From assembly GCF_010669305.1 (NCBI RefSeq), contig NZ_CP048649.1, forward strand, positions 1,984,001-2,048,000: DNA of 64,000 nt, written 5' to 3'. The translations under genes were made by a program, and so were the position numbers. This document shows positions 33,473-42,366 of the stretch, piece after piece. Every line of letters begins with the position of its first letter. Within the stretch, counting starts at the first letter, position 1. The stretch is from Aminipila butyrica (lineage in GTDB: Bacteria > Bacillota > Clostridia > Peptostreptococcales > Anaerovoracaceae). Under the pieces are notes generated by a model. That model saw only the letters and a program-made list of their open reading frames with translations, made no database searches and had not been told where the DNA came from.

Positions 33473-34340
33473 GAATGTCTTCCTCCTTCCCCAGATATGC
33501 TTCGATTACCCGCTTGTCGTCCTGTATCTCATCCGGCGTACCTTCCGCCAAGGCTTTACCAAAGTTTAATACAAAGATTTTATCGCACAGTCCCATGATT
33601 AAATCCATGTGATGTTCAATGATGAGGACAGTCAGATTAAAATCATCTCGTATCTGCCGAATCAGCTCCATCAGCTGAATGGTCTCTTCTGGATTCATAC
33701 CTGCTGCCGGTTCATCTAAGAGTAACAGCTTTGGATTTAAAGCTAAGGCTCTGGCGATTTCCAGCTTTCGCTGCATGCCGTAAGGCAAATTTGCCGCTAC
33801 CATATCCCGAACTTCCCACAGTCCCATGAGCTGAAGCAGTTCAGCGGTCTTTTGATTCAACATTTCCTCCTGCTTGCAAAAAGAACTAGCCCAGGGCAAG
33901 GTTGCCTTTAAGATTGGCAGCTTCCTGGGAAGCACCGATTGAAGAAGGCCATAGCTCCCCGAACGATGACAGGCAGTCAATACGTTCTCAAAGACACTGA
34001 GCTTCTTAAAAAGCCGGATATTCTGAAAAGTTCTGGTAATACCTTTCTCCGCAATTTGATAAGGCTTTAAGGGCTTCCAATTAAACCGTCTTTTAACACC
34101 ATTTACAAAACCTTTTCCATAAGGATCGGCACTTGCTATGGAATCACCATAAAATAAAATCTCTCCCTCACTTAGTGTATATACTGCGGTAATTAAATTA
34201 AAAATAGTGGTTTTTCCGGCTCCATTGGGGCCGATCAGGCCAAAGATTTCACCTTCTTTTATGGTAAAGCTTACATCTCCTACCGCCGTCAGGCCACCAA
34301 ACCGCTTTGTAACATTTCTCATGGTCAAAACGTCGGTCAT
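33450..34340 (-). CDS. livG: Branched-chain amino acid ABC transporter ATP-binding protein LivG
   Basis: 296 residues from ATG 34340, with ATGA overlap with livM and GGAGG upstream. Walker A GPNGAGKTTIFNL, signature LPYGMQRKLEIARAL, Walker B LLLLDEPAAGMNPEE, H-loop LIIEHHMD. About 40 residues longer than typical LivG (near 255): extra sequence lies between Walker A and the signature, around the segment from ASADPYGKGFVNGVKRRFNW to LPRKLPILKATLPWASSF. Pairs with LivF. Confidence 0.95.
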   Translation of the reverse strand: MTDVLTMRNVTKRFGGLTAVGDVSFTIKEGEIFGLIGPNGAGKTTIFNLITAVYTLSEGEILFYGDSIASADPYGKGFVNGVKRRFNWKPLKPYQIAEKGITRTFQNIRLFKKLSVFENVLTACHRSGSYGLLQSVLPRKLPILKATLPWASSFCKQEEMLNQKTAELLQLMGLWEVRDMVAANLPYGMQRKLEIARALALNPKLLLLDEPAAGMNPEETIQLMELIRQIRDDFNLTVLIIEHHMDLIMGLCDKIFVLNFGKALAEGTPDEIQDDKRVIEAYLGKEEDIHVEGKQS

Positions 34341-35245
34341 CCTTCTGCACCTCCTTCTGGAGCATTTATCGCACTTTGGCCCTTTTTCTTTCCAAACTTC
34401 CTGAAGAAACGAATAATGCCTTTGAGGCTGAATTCCATACCACCCAACATTCCCTGAGGTCTTGTAATCATAATGATGATAACGGCCGCGCCATATACCA
34501 CCAATCTCCATTGAGCAAATTCTCGGAGAAGTTCTGGCAGGAAGGTCAGTATAAAGGCACCGACCACACTTCCGGTAATGCTGCCCAAACCTCCGAAGAT
34601 TACCATAATAGTCATTTCTGTAGACTTAGTCAGCTGGAACATGAGAGGCTGTATAAAACCCAGGTAATGGGCCCACAGGGCTCCTCCTATTCCTGCATAA
34701 AGGGCTGAAATAGCCAGAGATGTCATCTTATAGTGAAATACGTTGATGCCAATGGCCTGGGAGGCCAATTCCTCTTCTCTTACTGCAATCATATTTCTTC
34801 CATGCCTGGACTTAATCAAAAATGCCATGGCGGCTATGCCTATGATATTGATGATGACTACCTTGGCTAAAGTAGTCTCTAAAGGAATTCCCGGCAACCC
34901 TCTAGCCCCGCCGAAGTATTGCAAATTATCGAATATTAAACGCACTGCTTCCCCAAAACCAAGGGTCGCTATACAAAAGTAATCCCCTTTTAAATTTAAT
35001 GTAAAATATCCGATAAATAGCGATGCGACCATGGCTGCAATACCGCCCAGCAGCAAAGCGGCGTAAAAAGGAATACCGAAATTCATGGTACAGATTGCTG
35101 AAACATACGCACCGATGGCCATAAATCCTGCATGGCCAAAAGAAAAGAGCCCGGTGAAGCCCGTCAGCAAAGACAGGCCTAAAACTACCATCAAATTGAT
35201 ACCTACTAAAATCAAGATACCTTCGATGTAAAACCAACTGAACAT
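34337..35245 (-). CDS. livM: Branched-chain amino acid ABC transporter permease LivM
   Basis: 302 residues, ATG 35245 with GGAGG. About nine membrane helices; the LivM signature GLSLLTGFTGLFSFGHAGFMAIGAYVSA opens the protein, and AVREEELASQAIGINVFHYKM is the cytoplasmic coupling loop that contacts the ATPases. Forms the channel with LivH, 14 bases upstream. Confidence 0.96.
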   Translation of the reverse strand: MFSWFYIEGILILVGINLMVVLGLSLLTGFTGLFSFGHAGFMAIGAYVSAICTMNFGIPFYAALLLGGIAAMVASLFIGYFTLNLKGDYFCIATLGFGEAVRLIFDNLQYFGGARGLPGIPLETTLAKVVIINIIGIAAMAFLIKSRHGRNMIAVREEELASQAIGINVFHYKMTSLAISALYAGIGGALWAHYLGFIQPLMFQLTKSTEMTIMVIFGGLGSITGSVVGAFILTFLPELLREFAQWRLVVYGAAVIIIMITRPQGMLGGMEFSLKGIIRFFRKFGKKKGQSAINAPEGGAEG

Positions 35246-35259
35246 AGAAAGTACCTCCT

Positions 35260-36138
35260 CTACGCCTTATCTTCCGTAATCTTTCCCATGATACCACTAG
35301 GTCGGATTACCAATACGACAATAAGTAATGTAAATGCAATCAAGTCCCTGTATTGAGAAGCAATGTATGCCGAGCTTAAGGTTTCAATCAACCCCAAAAG
35401 CAGACTGCCCACCACGGCACCAGGCAAGCTGCCCAGACCTCCAAATACAGCAGCAATAAAGGATTTATTTGTAATCACGCCTATTTGCGGATATACCGTA
35501 TACTTCATCCCGAAGAGCATACCTGCTATACCGGCCAGCATACCACCCAGCAGAAAAATAACAAAAATGATACGGTTTACATTTACCCCCATTAGATTAC
35601 TTCCCCTAGAGCTATAGGAACAAGCTCGAATAGCCAAGCCTACTTTGGTTTTTTCAATGATAAAGACCAAAATGGCCAAGCTGATTGCCGCAATAACAAA
35701 CATCAGCACATCAATTCGGCTCACGGAAATACTGCCGAACGTAAAGGGAATGGGATTAAAAATCTGAGGATAAGTTTTAAAAGTTGGGCCGATGGTCGCA
35801 ATAACTAAATTCTCCAAGAATATGGAAGCGCCCATAGCCGAAATGATAAAATACAAGGAGGGTGCATTCCTCTTTCTAAGAGGACTGTATGCTACCTTCT
35901 CCAATACCACAGCGATTAACCCGGCTCCGAAAGCCGCAATAACCAAAGCTCCTAAAAATGACATGGGTAATAAATGCAATGCGTATAAACCAATATAGGC
36001 CCCTAACATGATGACTCCGCCATGAGCAAAATTGGAAAAGTTTAAAATACTATATACCAATGAGTATCCTACCGCCATTAGTGCATAAATGCTTCCAATA
36101 GACAGACCGTTTATCAACTGTTGTAAAAATACACTCAC
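35260..36138 (-). CDS. livH: Branched-chain amino acid ABC transporter permease LivH
   Basis: 292 residues with GTG 36138 as start: AGGAGG lies 8 bases upstream, while the TTG at 36144 is too close. Family landmarks: QQLINGLSIGSIYALMAVGYSLVYSILNFSNFAHGGVIMLG and the coupling loop AIRACSYSSRGSNLMGVNVNRI, then SFIAAVFGGLGSLPGAVVG. Membrane channel subunit. Confidence 0.96.
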   Translation of the reverse strand: MSVFLQQLINGLSIGSIYALMAVGYSLVYSILNFSNFAHGGVIMLGAYIGLYALHLLPMSFLGALVIAAFGAGLIAVVLEKVAYSPLRKRNAPSLYFIISAMGASIFLENLVIATIGPTFKTYPQIFNPIPFTFGSISVSRIDVLMFVIAAISLAILVFIIEKTKVGLAIRACSYSSRGSNLMGVNVNRIIFVIFLLGGMLAGIAGMLFGMKYTVYPQIGVITNKSFIAAVFGGLGSLPGAVVGSLLLGLIETLSSAYIASQYRDLIAFTLLIVVLVIRPSGIMGKITEDKA

Positions 36139-36164
36139 CTGCAAATCCTCCTAACACTTTGAGT

Positions 36165-36195
36165 AAAATAAGGCAGTTGGAAAACTGCCTTATTT
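36165..36195 (-). terminator. Hairpin between livJ and livH (probable partial terminator)
   Basis: AAATAAGGCAGTT pairs with AACTGCCTTATTTT around TTCC on the minus strand. Placed after the binding-protein gene, where such hairpins often let livJ be expressed above the membrane genes. Confidence 0.75.
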
Positions 36196-36220
36196 AATTC
36201 TCTTTTACTGGCCAAAGGCA

Positions 36221-37411
36221 CTAATTTGCACCATACTTCTGCATAAAGGCGTATTCAAATTCACCGGTTTCAGGGTTAAGCTGAATCTTCTGAATGGCAG
36301 CTTCTTTTCCTTCTGGATTATGAGTTTTTTCGCCAAGCTTTATGGTTCCTGTCACACCCTTAACCTCTACCTGAGTCAACGCATCTGTTATCGCCTGAGG
36401 ATCAGCATTTCCTGCTTTTTCAATCGCTGCCAATAATACTTTATAAGCATCATGCACCATGTAGCAGTTTATTTCTGGAGTCGTGCCGTATTTTGCTATG
36501 TAAGCCTCTGTAAGCGGTTTTACGTCTGGGTCATTGTAGTCAAAATGATTAACTACATAGCTTCCCTCTAAAGAATTTCCAGCCATCTCAAACAACGTGT
36601 CTGAAGGCCAGCCGTCTCCACCCATCAAGGTTGCTTTGATACCCAGGTCTCTAGCCTGATTGGCACTTAAAGCGACTTCCTTATAGTAGTAAGGCATCAG
36701 AATTACTTCCGGGTCTGCTTTTTTAATCTTAGTCAACTGAGGTCTGAAATCCGTATCGCCAGCTTTAAAAGCTTCTTTTGCAACGATAGTTCCGCCCTTT
36801 GCTTCAAAGGTTTCAATAAAGTACTGCATAAATCCTTGAGAATAGTCACTAGCTACATCATATAAAATTGCCGCTTTTTTATATTTTAAAATATCTGCTG
36901 CATATCCGGCAGCTACAGCACCCTGATAAGGGTCTGTAAAACATACCCGAAAGTTGTACTCATTTACGGAGCCGTCATCGTTGACCGTAATTTTAGGATT
37001 TGTAGCAACCGTGGCAATATCAGACACTCCTGCGGACTCCAGTACACCAGTGATGGCCAGGGCCTGGGCGGACGCATTTGGTCCTAAAATAGCGCAAACT
37101 TTATCCTGAGATACCAATCTCTTGACTGCATTTACAGCCTCATTCGCATCTCCTTTTGTGTCAAGAGCCACCAATTCCAACTGACGGCCTAAGATTCCTC
37201 CGGCTGCATTGGTTTCATCGATCAGCATTTGCACGGTCTGACTTTCACACTTTCCCCAAGGCGCCTGATCTCCTGTCAGGGAACCAATCCAGCCGATTTT
37301 AATCGGATCTGTCGCCGCATCACCGCTGCCGCTGCTACCGCCTCCGCAGCCAGTAAGAGCCAGCAGTAGCACCATCATGATGCTGATAAATAAAGATACT
37401 TTTCTCTTCAT
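36221..37411 (-). CDS. livJ: Branched-chain amino acid ABC transporter substrate-binding lipoprotein LivJ
   Basis: 396 residues with a lipoprotein signal: hydrophobic FISIMMVLLLALTGC with lipobox LTGC, then a Gly/Ser linker. The type I periplasmic-binding fold is shown by IKIGWIGSLTGDQAPWG, the hinge LVSQDKVCAILGPNASAQALAI and YKKAAILYDVASDYSQG. Captures leucine-type amino acids outside the cell; exact ligand not known. First gene of the liv operon. Confidence 0.95.
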   Translation of the reverse strand: MKRKVSLFISIMMVLLLALTGCGGGSSGSGDAATDPIKIGWIGSLTGDQAPWGKCESQTVQMLIDETNAAGGILGRQLELVALDTKGDANEAVNAVKRLVSQDKVCAILGPNASAQALAITGVLESAGVSDIATVATNPKITVNDDGSVNEYNFRVCFTDPYQGAVAAGYAADILKYKKAAILYDVASDYSQGFMQYFIETFEAKGGTIVAKEAFKAGDTDFRPQLTKIKKADPEVILMPYYYKEVALSANQARDLGIKATLMGGDGWPSDTLFEMAGNSLEGSYVVNHFDYNDPDVKPLTEAYIAKYGTTPEINCYMVHDAYKVLLAAIEKAGNADPQAITDALTQVEVKGVTGTIKLGEKTHNPEGKEAAIQKIQLNPETGEFEYAFMQKYGAN

Positions 37412-37504
37412 TTTCCTTACCTCCTAAAAACATAATTTAACAATATGCCATGGACCTAATGAGAGCTGATTTGGTAAACCATTTTTGTGCTCTCTTTTGT
37501 GATG

Positions 37505-37534
37505 ATTATATGAAATCGCTTCATTCTGCTTCAA
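37505..37534 (-). promoter_or_regulatory. Promoter of the liv operon
   Basis: Minus strand: TTGAAG (-35, 37529-37534), 18-base spacer, TATAAT (-10, 37505-37510). The -35 is itself one unit of a phased repeat. Confidence 0.7.
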
Positions 37535-37546
37535 TTTGCTTCAAAA
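37517..37546 (-). repeat. Three 10-base-phased GAAGC repeats at the liv promoter
   Basis: On the minus strand TTGAAGCAAA, TTGAAGCAGA and ATGAAGCGAT follow each other with an exact 10-base period, one helical turn. They cover -45 to -15 and overlap the -35, so a cooperative regulator site is plausible. Confidence 0.6.
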
Positions 37547-37654
37547 GAAATCAAAAAAATGTTTCAAATCTTTAGAATTAACTGAATTTTTTGTATCATC
37601 TCCAACATTGTTTTATTTATTAGCCTTAAGAGCGCAAACTTGTTTAAAAAATAA

Positions 37655-37700
37655 AAAAGAAGAAAAGCAAAAGGCCATCCAGCCAAGGAGGCGGACAGCC
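37655..37700 (-). terminator. Probable terminator after the acyltransferase gene
   Basis: GGCTGTCC with GGATGGCC (two G-U pairs) around a 12-base loop, followed by TTTTGCTTTTCTTC and more T. Confidence 0.6.
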
Positions 37701-37738
37701 AATATCTCTTTACAATTTATACTTTCTATAGCAAAATC

Positions 37739-38785
37739 CTATGATTCTTGCTCATAGATCATCTTTTTCTTTAACTTCAGCCACCCCGCATATAGCTGGT
37801 CTAATGTGGCATCGTAGACCTTTGCTACCGGCGGACTGGAGAACACCACCGCACACAGCGATGCAGCCCCAAATACCCACAAGTAATACACGGTCAAGTT
37901 GGGACAAGGAAATCCCACATCCTGAACCACATATCGGAAGAACAGATGGAAAATATATATCGGCATGGTATTCATACCTATATAAGACAGATAGTTCTTT
38001 TTGTTTGGCATCAGATTCAACAGTACGATAGTCCACAGCACCGCCAGAATCAGCACTACACCCCGCAAGATTATATCAGTATACCAAGGAATACCAATAT
38101 CTGCCGCTGTCGTCTTCAACAGATAAAAAGCCACCGGCACCTTTACATAAAACGCCAGTCCGTAGGAAGCCCCCAGCAGAAGGACCAACAAAGGGATACT
38201 CTGCCATTTCTTCAACTTCTGCAAGGATTTCAACCTGTCACTGGTGCAATAATAGCCCATAAGAAAAAATGGAAAGTAGGAAATAGTCCGGCCCAAAGCG
38301 AAGTAATCTGTATCCACCGGCAACAGACCAGCGATGAGATAGATGCCGATACTGATTGCCAATAAGTGTTTAATCTTCACCAAATCCTTTAGATAATACC
38401 GATAGAAAAATACCGAAAATAAAAACCACAGAGCAAAGGGAGGCTTTAAAAAATCTAAATTAGCATGACCGAAATATAGATAGCGAAATATGTAAAAAAT
38501 CAGCGTAAAGAACAGGTATGGCAGCAAAAACGTCTGAAAGGCTGATTCCCTGGCCCGATCTACCTTCTTTGAAAAGTAACCCGATAAGAACATAAACAGC
38601 TGCATGACGAACACATTAATGGTAATATAGACAATGCCGCTGAGGGACCCTTGAGAAAACTCCCCTCCCACTCTGGTAAAATGAGAAATGGGTATGCACC
38701 AAATAGCCAGCCCCCTGAGATTATCAAATATATAGCTTCTGACCTTTGCTGTCTGAGGAGCTCCTATTGATACCGTATTTTCCAT
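37739..38785 (-). CDS. Acyltransferase-3 family membrane protein (OafA-like)
   Basis: 348 residues, ATG 38785, with about ten membrane helices. The opening RSYIFDNLRGLAIWCIPISHF resembles the acyltransferase-3 signature with its conserved Arg and the catalytic-type His; QLFMFLSGYFSKK and the repeated FLLPYLFFTLIFY match the family. Probably O-acetylates or succinylates a cell-surface glycan or lipid. Small intracellular variants in Firmicutes are often in fucose 4-O-acetylase-like COG3594. Target unknown. Confidence 0.85.
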   Translation of the reverse strand: MENTVSIGAPQTAKVRSYIFDNLRGLAIWCIPISHFTRVGGEFSQGSLSGIVYITINVFVMQLFMFLSGYFSKKVDRARESAFQTFLLPYLFFTLIFYIFRYLYFGHANLDFLKPPFALWFLFSVFFYRYYLKDLVKIKHLLAISIGIYLIAGLLPVDTDYFALGRTISYFPFFLMGYYCTSDRLKSLQKLKKWQSIPLLVLLLGASYGLAFYVKVPVAFYLLKTTAADIGIPWYTDIILRGVVLILAVLWTIVLLNLMPNKKNYLSYIGMNTMPIYIFHLFFRYVVQDVGFPCPNLTVYYLWVFGAASLCAVVFSSPPVAKVYDATLDQLYAGWLKLKKKMIYEQES

Positions 38786-38844
38786 AAAAAACCTTCCTTT
38801 TTGTAAAATTTATTTGCAGGAAAGGCGGCAGCGGCCGCCTTTCC

Positions 38845-39507
38845 TCATTTAATCACTACGCCTAAAAATCTGGCCAATTCCGCCGCCTGCATCCAGTCTA
38901 CCACTGCACCGCTTATCTCTCGGGCCTCTGTGGAAAGGATAATCCCCTCAATCTGACACTCCCGCAGATCCACCCCCTTCAAGGGGGTCTTATACAGATT
39001 GGCCCGGACCAAACTCACGTCTTTCCACCGCCACTTTTGTCCCTTACAACTGTCAAGCCAGGCCTCCGATAAATCACAAGTTTCTAAGACCATATCCTGC
39101 AACAGACATAAAGTAAAGACCGCATAGCGAAACAGACAGGCCCTTAGCTCCACTTGTTTAAAAACGCTTTCAGAAAAGTCAGCACCGATCCCCTTCACCT
39201 GCTCAAAAGAACATCTGCTAAAGGTACTGCTGCTGAAATTGCAGTTAGAAAAATCACAACTCATAAATAAGCAATCCTTAAAGTAGGATTTAGGAAAGGC
39301 CGAATCGGAAAAAACGCAGTTTTCAAAAACTGAACCAGATACCTCCAAACCAGAAAAATCTCCTTTTTCCACGGAAACCCCAGCGATATACCGATCCTCC
39401 AAGGAGCTGCCCTCCTGGTTTGCCGCCTCAGCCAGCTCCAGAAATACAGCTGAATCTTCTATATTCTCAAGTTGTTCCCTCGCCTTCTCTGCATCCCACT
39501 TTTTCAT
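38845..39507 (-). CDS. Pentapeptide-repeat-like protein
   Basis: 220 residues, ATG 39507. The middle (about 55-190) has five-residue spacing with a central F or L and polar flanks, for example CVFSDSAFPKSYFKDCLF, CDFSNCNFSSSTFSRCSF and DVSLVRANLYKTPLKGVDL, as expected of a right-handed quadrilateral beta helix. It is unusually Cys-rich in the repeat. The role is unknown; some relatives protect DNA gyrase, most are uncharacterised. It lies 33 bases downstream of glpK. Confidence 0.8.
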   Translation of the reverse strand: MKKWDAEKAREQLENIEDSAVFLELAEAANQEGSSLEDRYIAGVSVEKGDFSGLEVSGSVFENCVFSDSAFPKSYFKDCLFMSCDFSNCNFSSSTFSRCSFEQVKGIGADFSESVFKQVELRACLFRYAVFTLCLLQDMVLETCDLSEAWLDSCKGQKWRWKDVSLVRANLYKTPLKGVDLRECQIEGIILSTEAREISGAVVDWMQAAELARFLGVVIK

Positions 39508-39540
39508 CTGCCTTTATCTCCTGTCTGCCTTTCCGCCGTC

Positions 39541-41037
39541 TTATTCCTCCGCCCAAGCTAAGGCGCAGCGCACGGCTCGCTTCCAGCCCTTCAGCATAGA
39601 CTGCCGCGTTTCTTGCGGCAAACTAGGCGCAAAGGTCTGATCAATTTGCCAGTTTTGCACAACGTCTTCTTTGTCCTTCCAATACCCCGTAGCTAAGCCT
39701 GCCAAATAGGCAGCACCCAGAGAGGTCGTTTCTATGCACATCGGCCGCTGAACCATGGTGTCCAGCAAATCCGCCTGAATCTGCATGAGCAGGTTGTTGG
39801 CGCTGGCTCCGCCATCTACTTTTAAAGCCGCTAGCTTGATGCCTGAATCTTCTTCCATGGCCTGTAGCAAGTCCGCTGTTTGGTAAGCCAGTGATTCCAA
39901 GGTAGCCCGTACCAGATGATTCTTGTTAGCCCCTCTGGTAATGCCCAGAATCGTGCCCCGGGCGTATGGGTTCCAATAGGGTGCTCCCAAACCCACAAAC
40001 GCTGGTACTACATAGACTCCATTCGAATCGGTTACAGAAGCAGCCATGGCTTCTGATTCTGCGGAATCGTGCAAAATACCTAATTCATCCCGCAGCCACT
40101 GAACAGCTGCACCTGCCACGAAAATAGACCCTTCCAAGGCATATTCTACCTTGCCATCTAAACCCCAAGCAATGGTAGTCAAGAGCCCATTCTGGGACTG
40201 AACCGGCTTTTCCCCGGTGTTCATAAGCATAAAGCAACCCGTGCCATATGTATTTTTTACTTCGCCTTCTTTAAAGCACGTTTGTCCGAACAAGGCGGCC
40301 TGCTGATCCCCAGCGGCTCCGGCAATCTGTACGCTGCCGCCGAAAATCACGGGATCCGTGGTGCCGTATAGGCAGCTGGACGGTTTAGGCTCCGGCAGCA
40401 TTCCCGCCGGAATATCCAGCTCAGCCAGAATCTCTTCATCCCACTGGAGCGTATTGATGTTAAACAGCATAGTCCTGGAGGCATTGGAGTAGTCGGTTAC
40501 ATGAATCTTACCCATGGATAATTTCCAAATCAACCAAGTTTCGATGGTGCCGAAAAGCAAATCGCCGTTTTTCGCCTTTTCTCTAGCTCCCGGCACATGC
40601 TCCAAAATCCAGTGCAATTTTGTGCCAGAAAAATAGGCGTCAATCAGCAATCCTGTCTTTGACTTAACCTTTTCTATCAAGCCTTCTCTGGTCTTGAGCT
40701 GGTCGCAATATTCCGCCGTCCTTCTGCACTGCCAGACGATGGCGTTGTAAATAGGCAGACCCGTGTGCTTATCCCATACCACCGTGGTCTCCCGCTGATT
40801 GGTGATGCCGATGGCCTGGATATTTTCATAAGTCGCATCAATCTTATAAAGGGCTTCCTGGGCTACTCCCACTTGCGTAGACCAGATTTCCATGGGGTCG
40901 TGCTCTACCCAGCCGGCGTGGGGATAAAGCTGGAGGAATTCCTTTTGAGCCAAGCTGACGATTTCGCCTTTTTTGTTGTACAAAATACATCTCGAACTTG
41001 TGGTGCCCTGATCCAGAGCCATTATAAACTTTTCCAT
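39541..41037 (-). CDS. glpK: Glycerol kinase
   Basis: 498 residues from ATG 41037 (GGAGAGG upstream), 2 bases after the preceding stop. FGGY-kinase marks: IMALDQGTTSSRCILYNKKG (phosphate loop), AGWVEHDPMEIW, GITNQRETTVVWD, the glycerol-binding Asp in YAGAAGDQQAALFGQTCF-type segment (QIAGAAGDQQAALFGQ) and VDGGASANNLLMQIQADLL. Phosphorylates glycerol to glycerol-3-phosphate. No glpF or glpD is adjacent, which is atypical; it trails an orphan regulatory cassette instead. Confidence 0.95.
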   Translation of the reverse strand: MEKFIMALDQGTTSSRCILYNKKGEIVSLAQKEFLQLYPHAGWVEHDPMEIWSTQVGVAQEALYKIDATYENIQAIGITNQRETTVVWDKHTGLPIYNAIVWQCRRTAEYCDQLKTREGLIEKVKSKTGLLIDAYFSGTKLHWILEHVPGAREKAKNGDLLFGTIETWLIWKLSMGKIHVTDYSNASRTMLFNINTLQWDEEILAELDIPAGMLPEPKPSSCLYGTTDPVIFGGSVQIAGAAGDQQAALFGQTCFKEGEVKNTYGTGCFMLMNTGEKPVQSQNGLLTTIAWGLDGKVEYALEGSIFVAGAAVQWLRDELGILHDSAESEAMAASVTDSNGVYVVPAFVGLGAPYWNPYARGTILGITRGANKNHLVRATLESLAYQTADLLQAMEEDSGIKLAALKVDGGASANNLLMQIQADLLDTMVQRPMCIETTSLGAAYLAGLATGYWKDKEDVVQNWQIDQTFAPSLPQETRQSMLKGWKRAVRCALAWAEE

Positions 41038-41039
41038 AA

Positions 41040-42107
41040 TCACCTCTCCACATTCAACACAATCAACTGAATTTTTCCGTTTTCTCCGGTTCTACGGAAG
41101 GTGTGGGTCATCAAATTTTCTTCGCCTTCGTTGGCGCTGTTCCCGTTTGAAGCCCAGTCGTAAATTGTCCGCTGGAGCCGAAGCGTTCCGTCTTCCTCTT
41201 TAAAATGCTCTTCTATTATAACATAATCTGTTTTTTCATCCAATATAAGTTTCTGATCTCCCTCCACTAAATTGCCGGATTCCGCTGAAAAATTTAGCTG
41301 TGTTCGGGAAACCAGCCGATGCTGTTCGTCCATTTGCAGAATATCCGCACGTTGCAGCAGATTTATCGGTTCCAAAATCAAAGAAAAGCTGTTGGTGATT
41401 TTACTCCCCCGTTCTGTATCTCCGGTGGCAGTTAGGCTGGTCTCGTAAGATTCCGACATGCTGTAGGTCTGCTGTCCACTTCGATATTGGTTATCCGCTA
41501 TCAGGGTCCGGTCTGAACTGGATGTCAGATAAACGCTACCGTCAGCCCGCCGATAGACGGGGTAAATCAGCTGGTCTCCTCCGTTGGCTGGAATGCTCAA
41601 GGTTCCGGTCAGGGCATAGATATTTTCATTGGCTGTGGACCCATCCTCTGAGCCGTTGGCAGTTACCGCCATATGGGTGTCGTAGATGCTTTCAGAGGCG
41701 TGAATCTCCGTGTGGGAACTGGGCGCTCCGTCTATCATTTGCCGAATCAGGGAGTAGCCCATATAGTAGCCATCAAGGTCCCCAAAGGTGTAGCTGCCAT
41801 CAGCTTCTTTCTTCCCCTCCAGTGTCCAGTCGCCATTTAGCTTCTGTATCTCCTGATCGGTAAGCTGTTCTACGCTGCCGTCGGCTCGCACCAGCTTCTT
41901 TTCCTGATAATACAAGGTATCTCCCTCTTGCATTTCGTAATTCCTCAGATCCTGAGTGTAAATGATGAAAATCCCAGTCAGCTGGTCTCCGTCTTTCAAC
42001 TGCTGTAAGTCTGGATTTGCCAAAGTGCATCCACCAGCTATCACGGCAGCCGTCAGGATTAAGAGGAACAGCAGCAGCCTTTTTTGTCCGTTCTTTCCCC
42101 TATTCAT
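41040..42107 (-). CDS. Lipoprotein of unknown function
   Basis: 355 residues from ATG 42107 (GGAGGAAG upstream), overlapping the HTH gene by 8 bases. A lipoprotein signal is clear: RLLLFLLILTAAVIAGGC with lipobox IAGGC. The mature part is acidic and polar, rich in Thr, Ser and Gly, with several beta-prone stretches (LTGIFIIYTQDL, QLIYPVYRRADGSVYLTSS) and no recognised enzyme motif. I do not recognise a family. Its tight coupling with an Xre regulator and a DUF2975-like membrane protein suggests a cell-surface stress or sensing cassette. Confidence 0.72.
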   Translation of the reverse strand: MNRGKNGQKRLLLFLLILTAAVIAGGCTLANPDLQQLKDGDQLTGIFIIYTQDLRNYEMQEGDTLYYQEKKLVRADGSVEQLTDQEIQKLNGDWTLEGKKEADGSYTFGDLDGYYMGYSLIRQMIDGAPSSHTEIHASESIYDTHMAVTANGSEDGSTANENIYALTGTLSIPANGGDQLIYPVYRRADGSVYLTSSSDRTLIADNQYRSGQQTYSMSESYETSLTATGDTERGSKITNSFSLILEPINLLQRADILQMDEQHRLVSRTQLNFSAESGNLVEGDQKLILDEKTDYVIIEEHFKEEDGTLRLQRTIYDWASNGNSANEGEENLMTHTFRRTGENGKIQLIVLNVER

Positions 42108-42327
42108 CTTCTTCCTCCTCCAATTCTCCATTAAACCATAAGAGATCGCCCACATCACACTGCAAGTAGAAACAAATCTTGTTGATGGTGCTGAAACGTA
42201 CCCCCTTAGCCCTGCCGCTTCTGAGCACGGACAAGTTCGCTTCTGTTATAGGAATTAACTTGCAGAGCTCTTTTGCGGTCATGCCACGTTTTTTCAACAT
42301 TTCATCTAAATGAACTTCTATTGCCAT
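42100..42327 (-). CDS. Xre-type HTH regulator (YozG-like)
   Basis: 75 residues, ATG 42327. One HTH: DEMLKKRGMTAKELCKLIPITEANLSVLRSG, then FSTINKICFYLQCDVGDLLWF and an acidic tail. YozG-type regulators are typically paired with DUF2975 membrane proteins, as here. A candidate site for it is the 13-base inverted repeat over the operon promoter (43402-43447). Confidence 0.9.
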   Translation of the reverse strand: MAIEVHLDEMLKKRGMTAKELCKLIPITEANLSVLRSGRAKGVRFSTINKICFYLQCDVGDLLWFNGELEEEEDE

Positions 42328-42366
42328 CTTTCCTCCGCTCGTGCCTCTTTCTGAAGCCTTCTCCTT

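Larger units (their letters stand above)
37412..37738. other. Intergenic region upstream of livJ
   Basis: About 330 bases: the livJ leader, its promoter and phased repeats (37505-37545), and the acyltransferase terminator (37655-37700). No riboswitch or T-box features were seen. Confidence 0.65.

Noticed and set aside
37412..37738. T-box or amino acid riboswitch before livJ
   Set aside because: No TGGN(A)CC motif, AG-bulge pattern or specifier hairpin could be found; only short phased repeats and a promoter.
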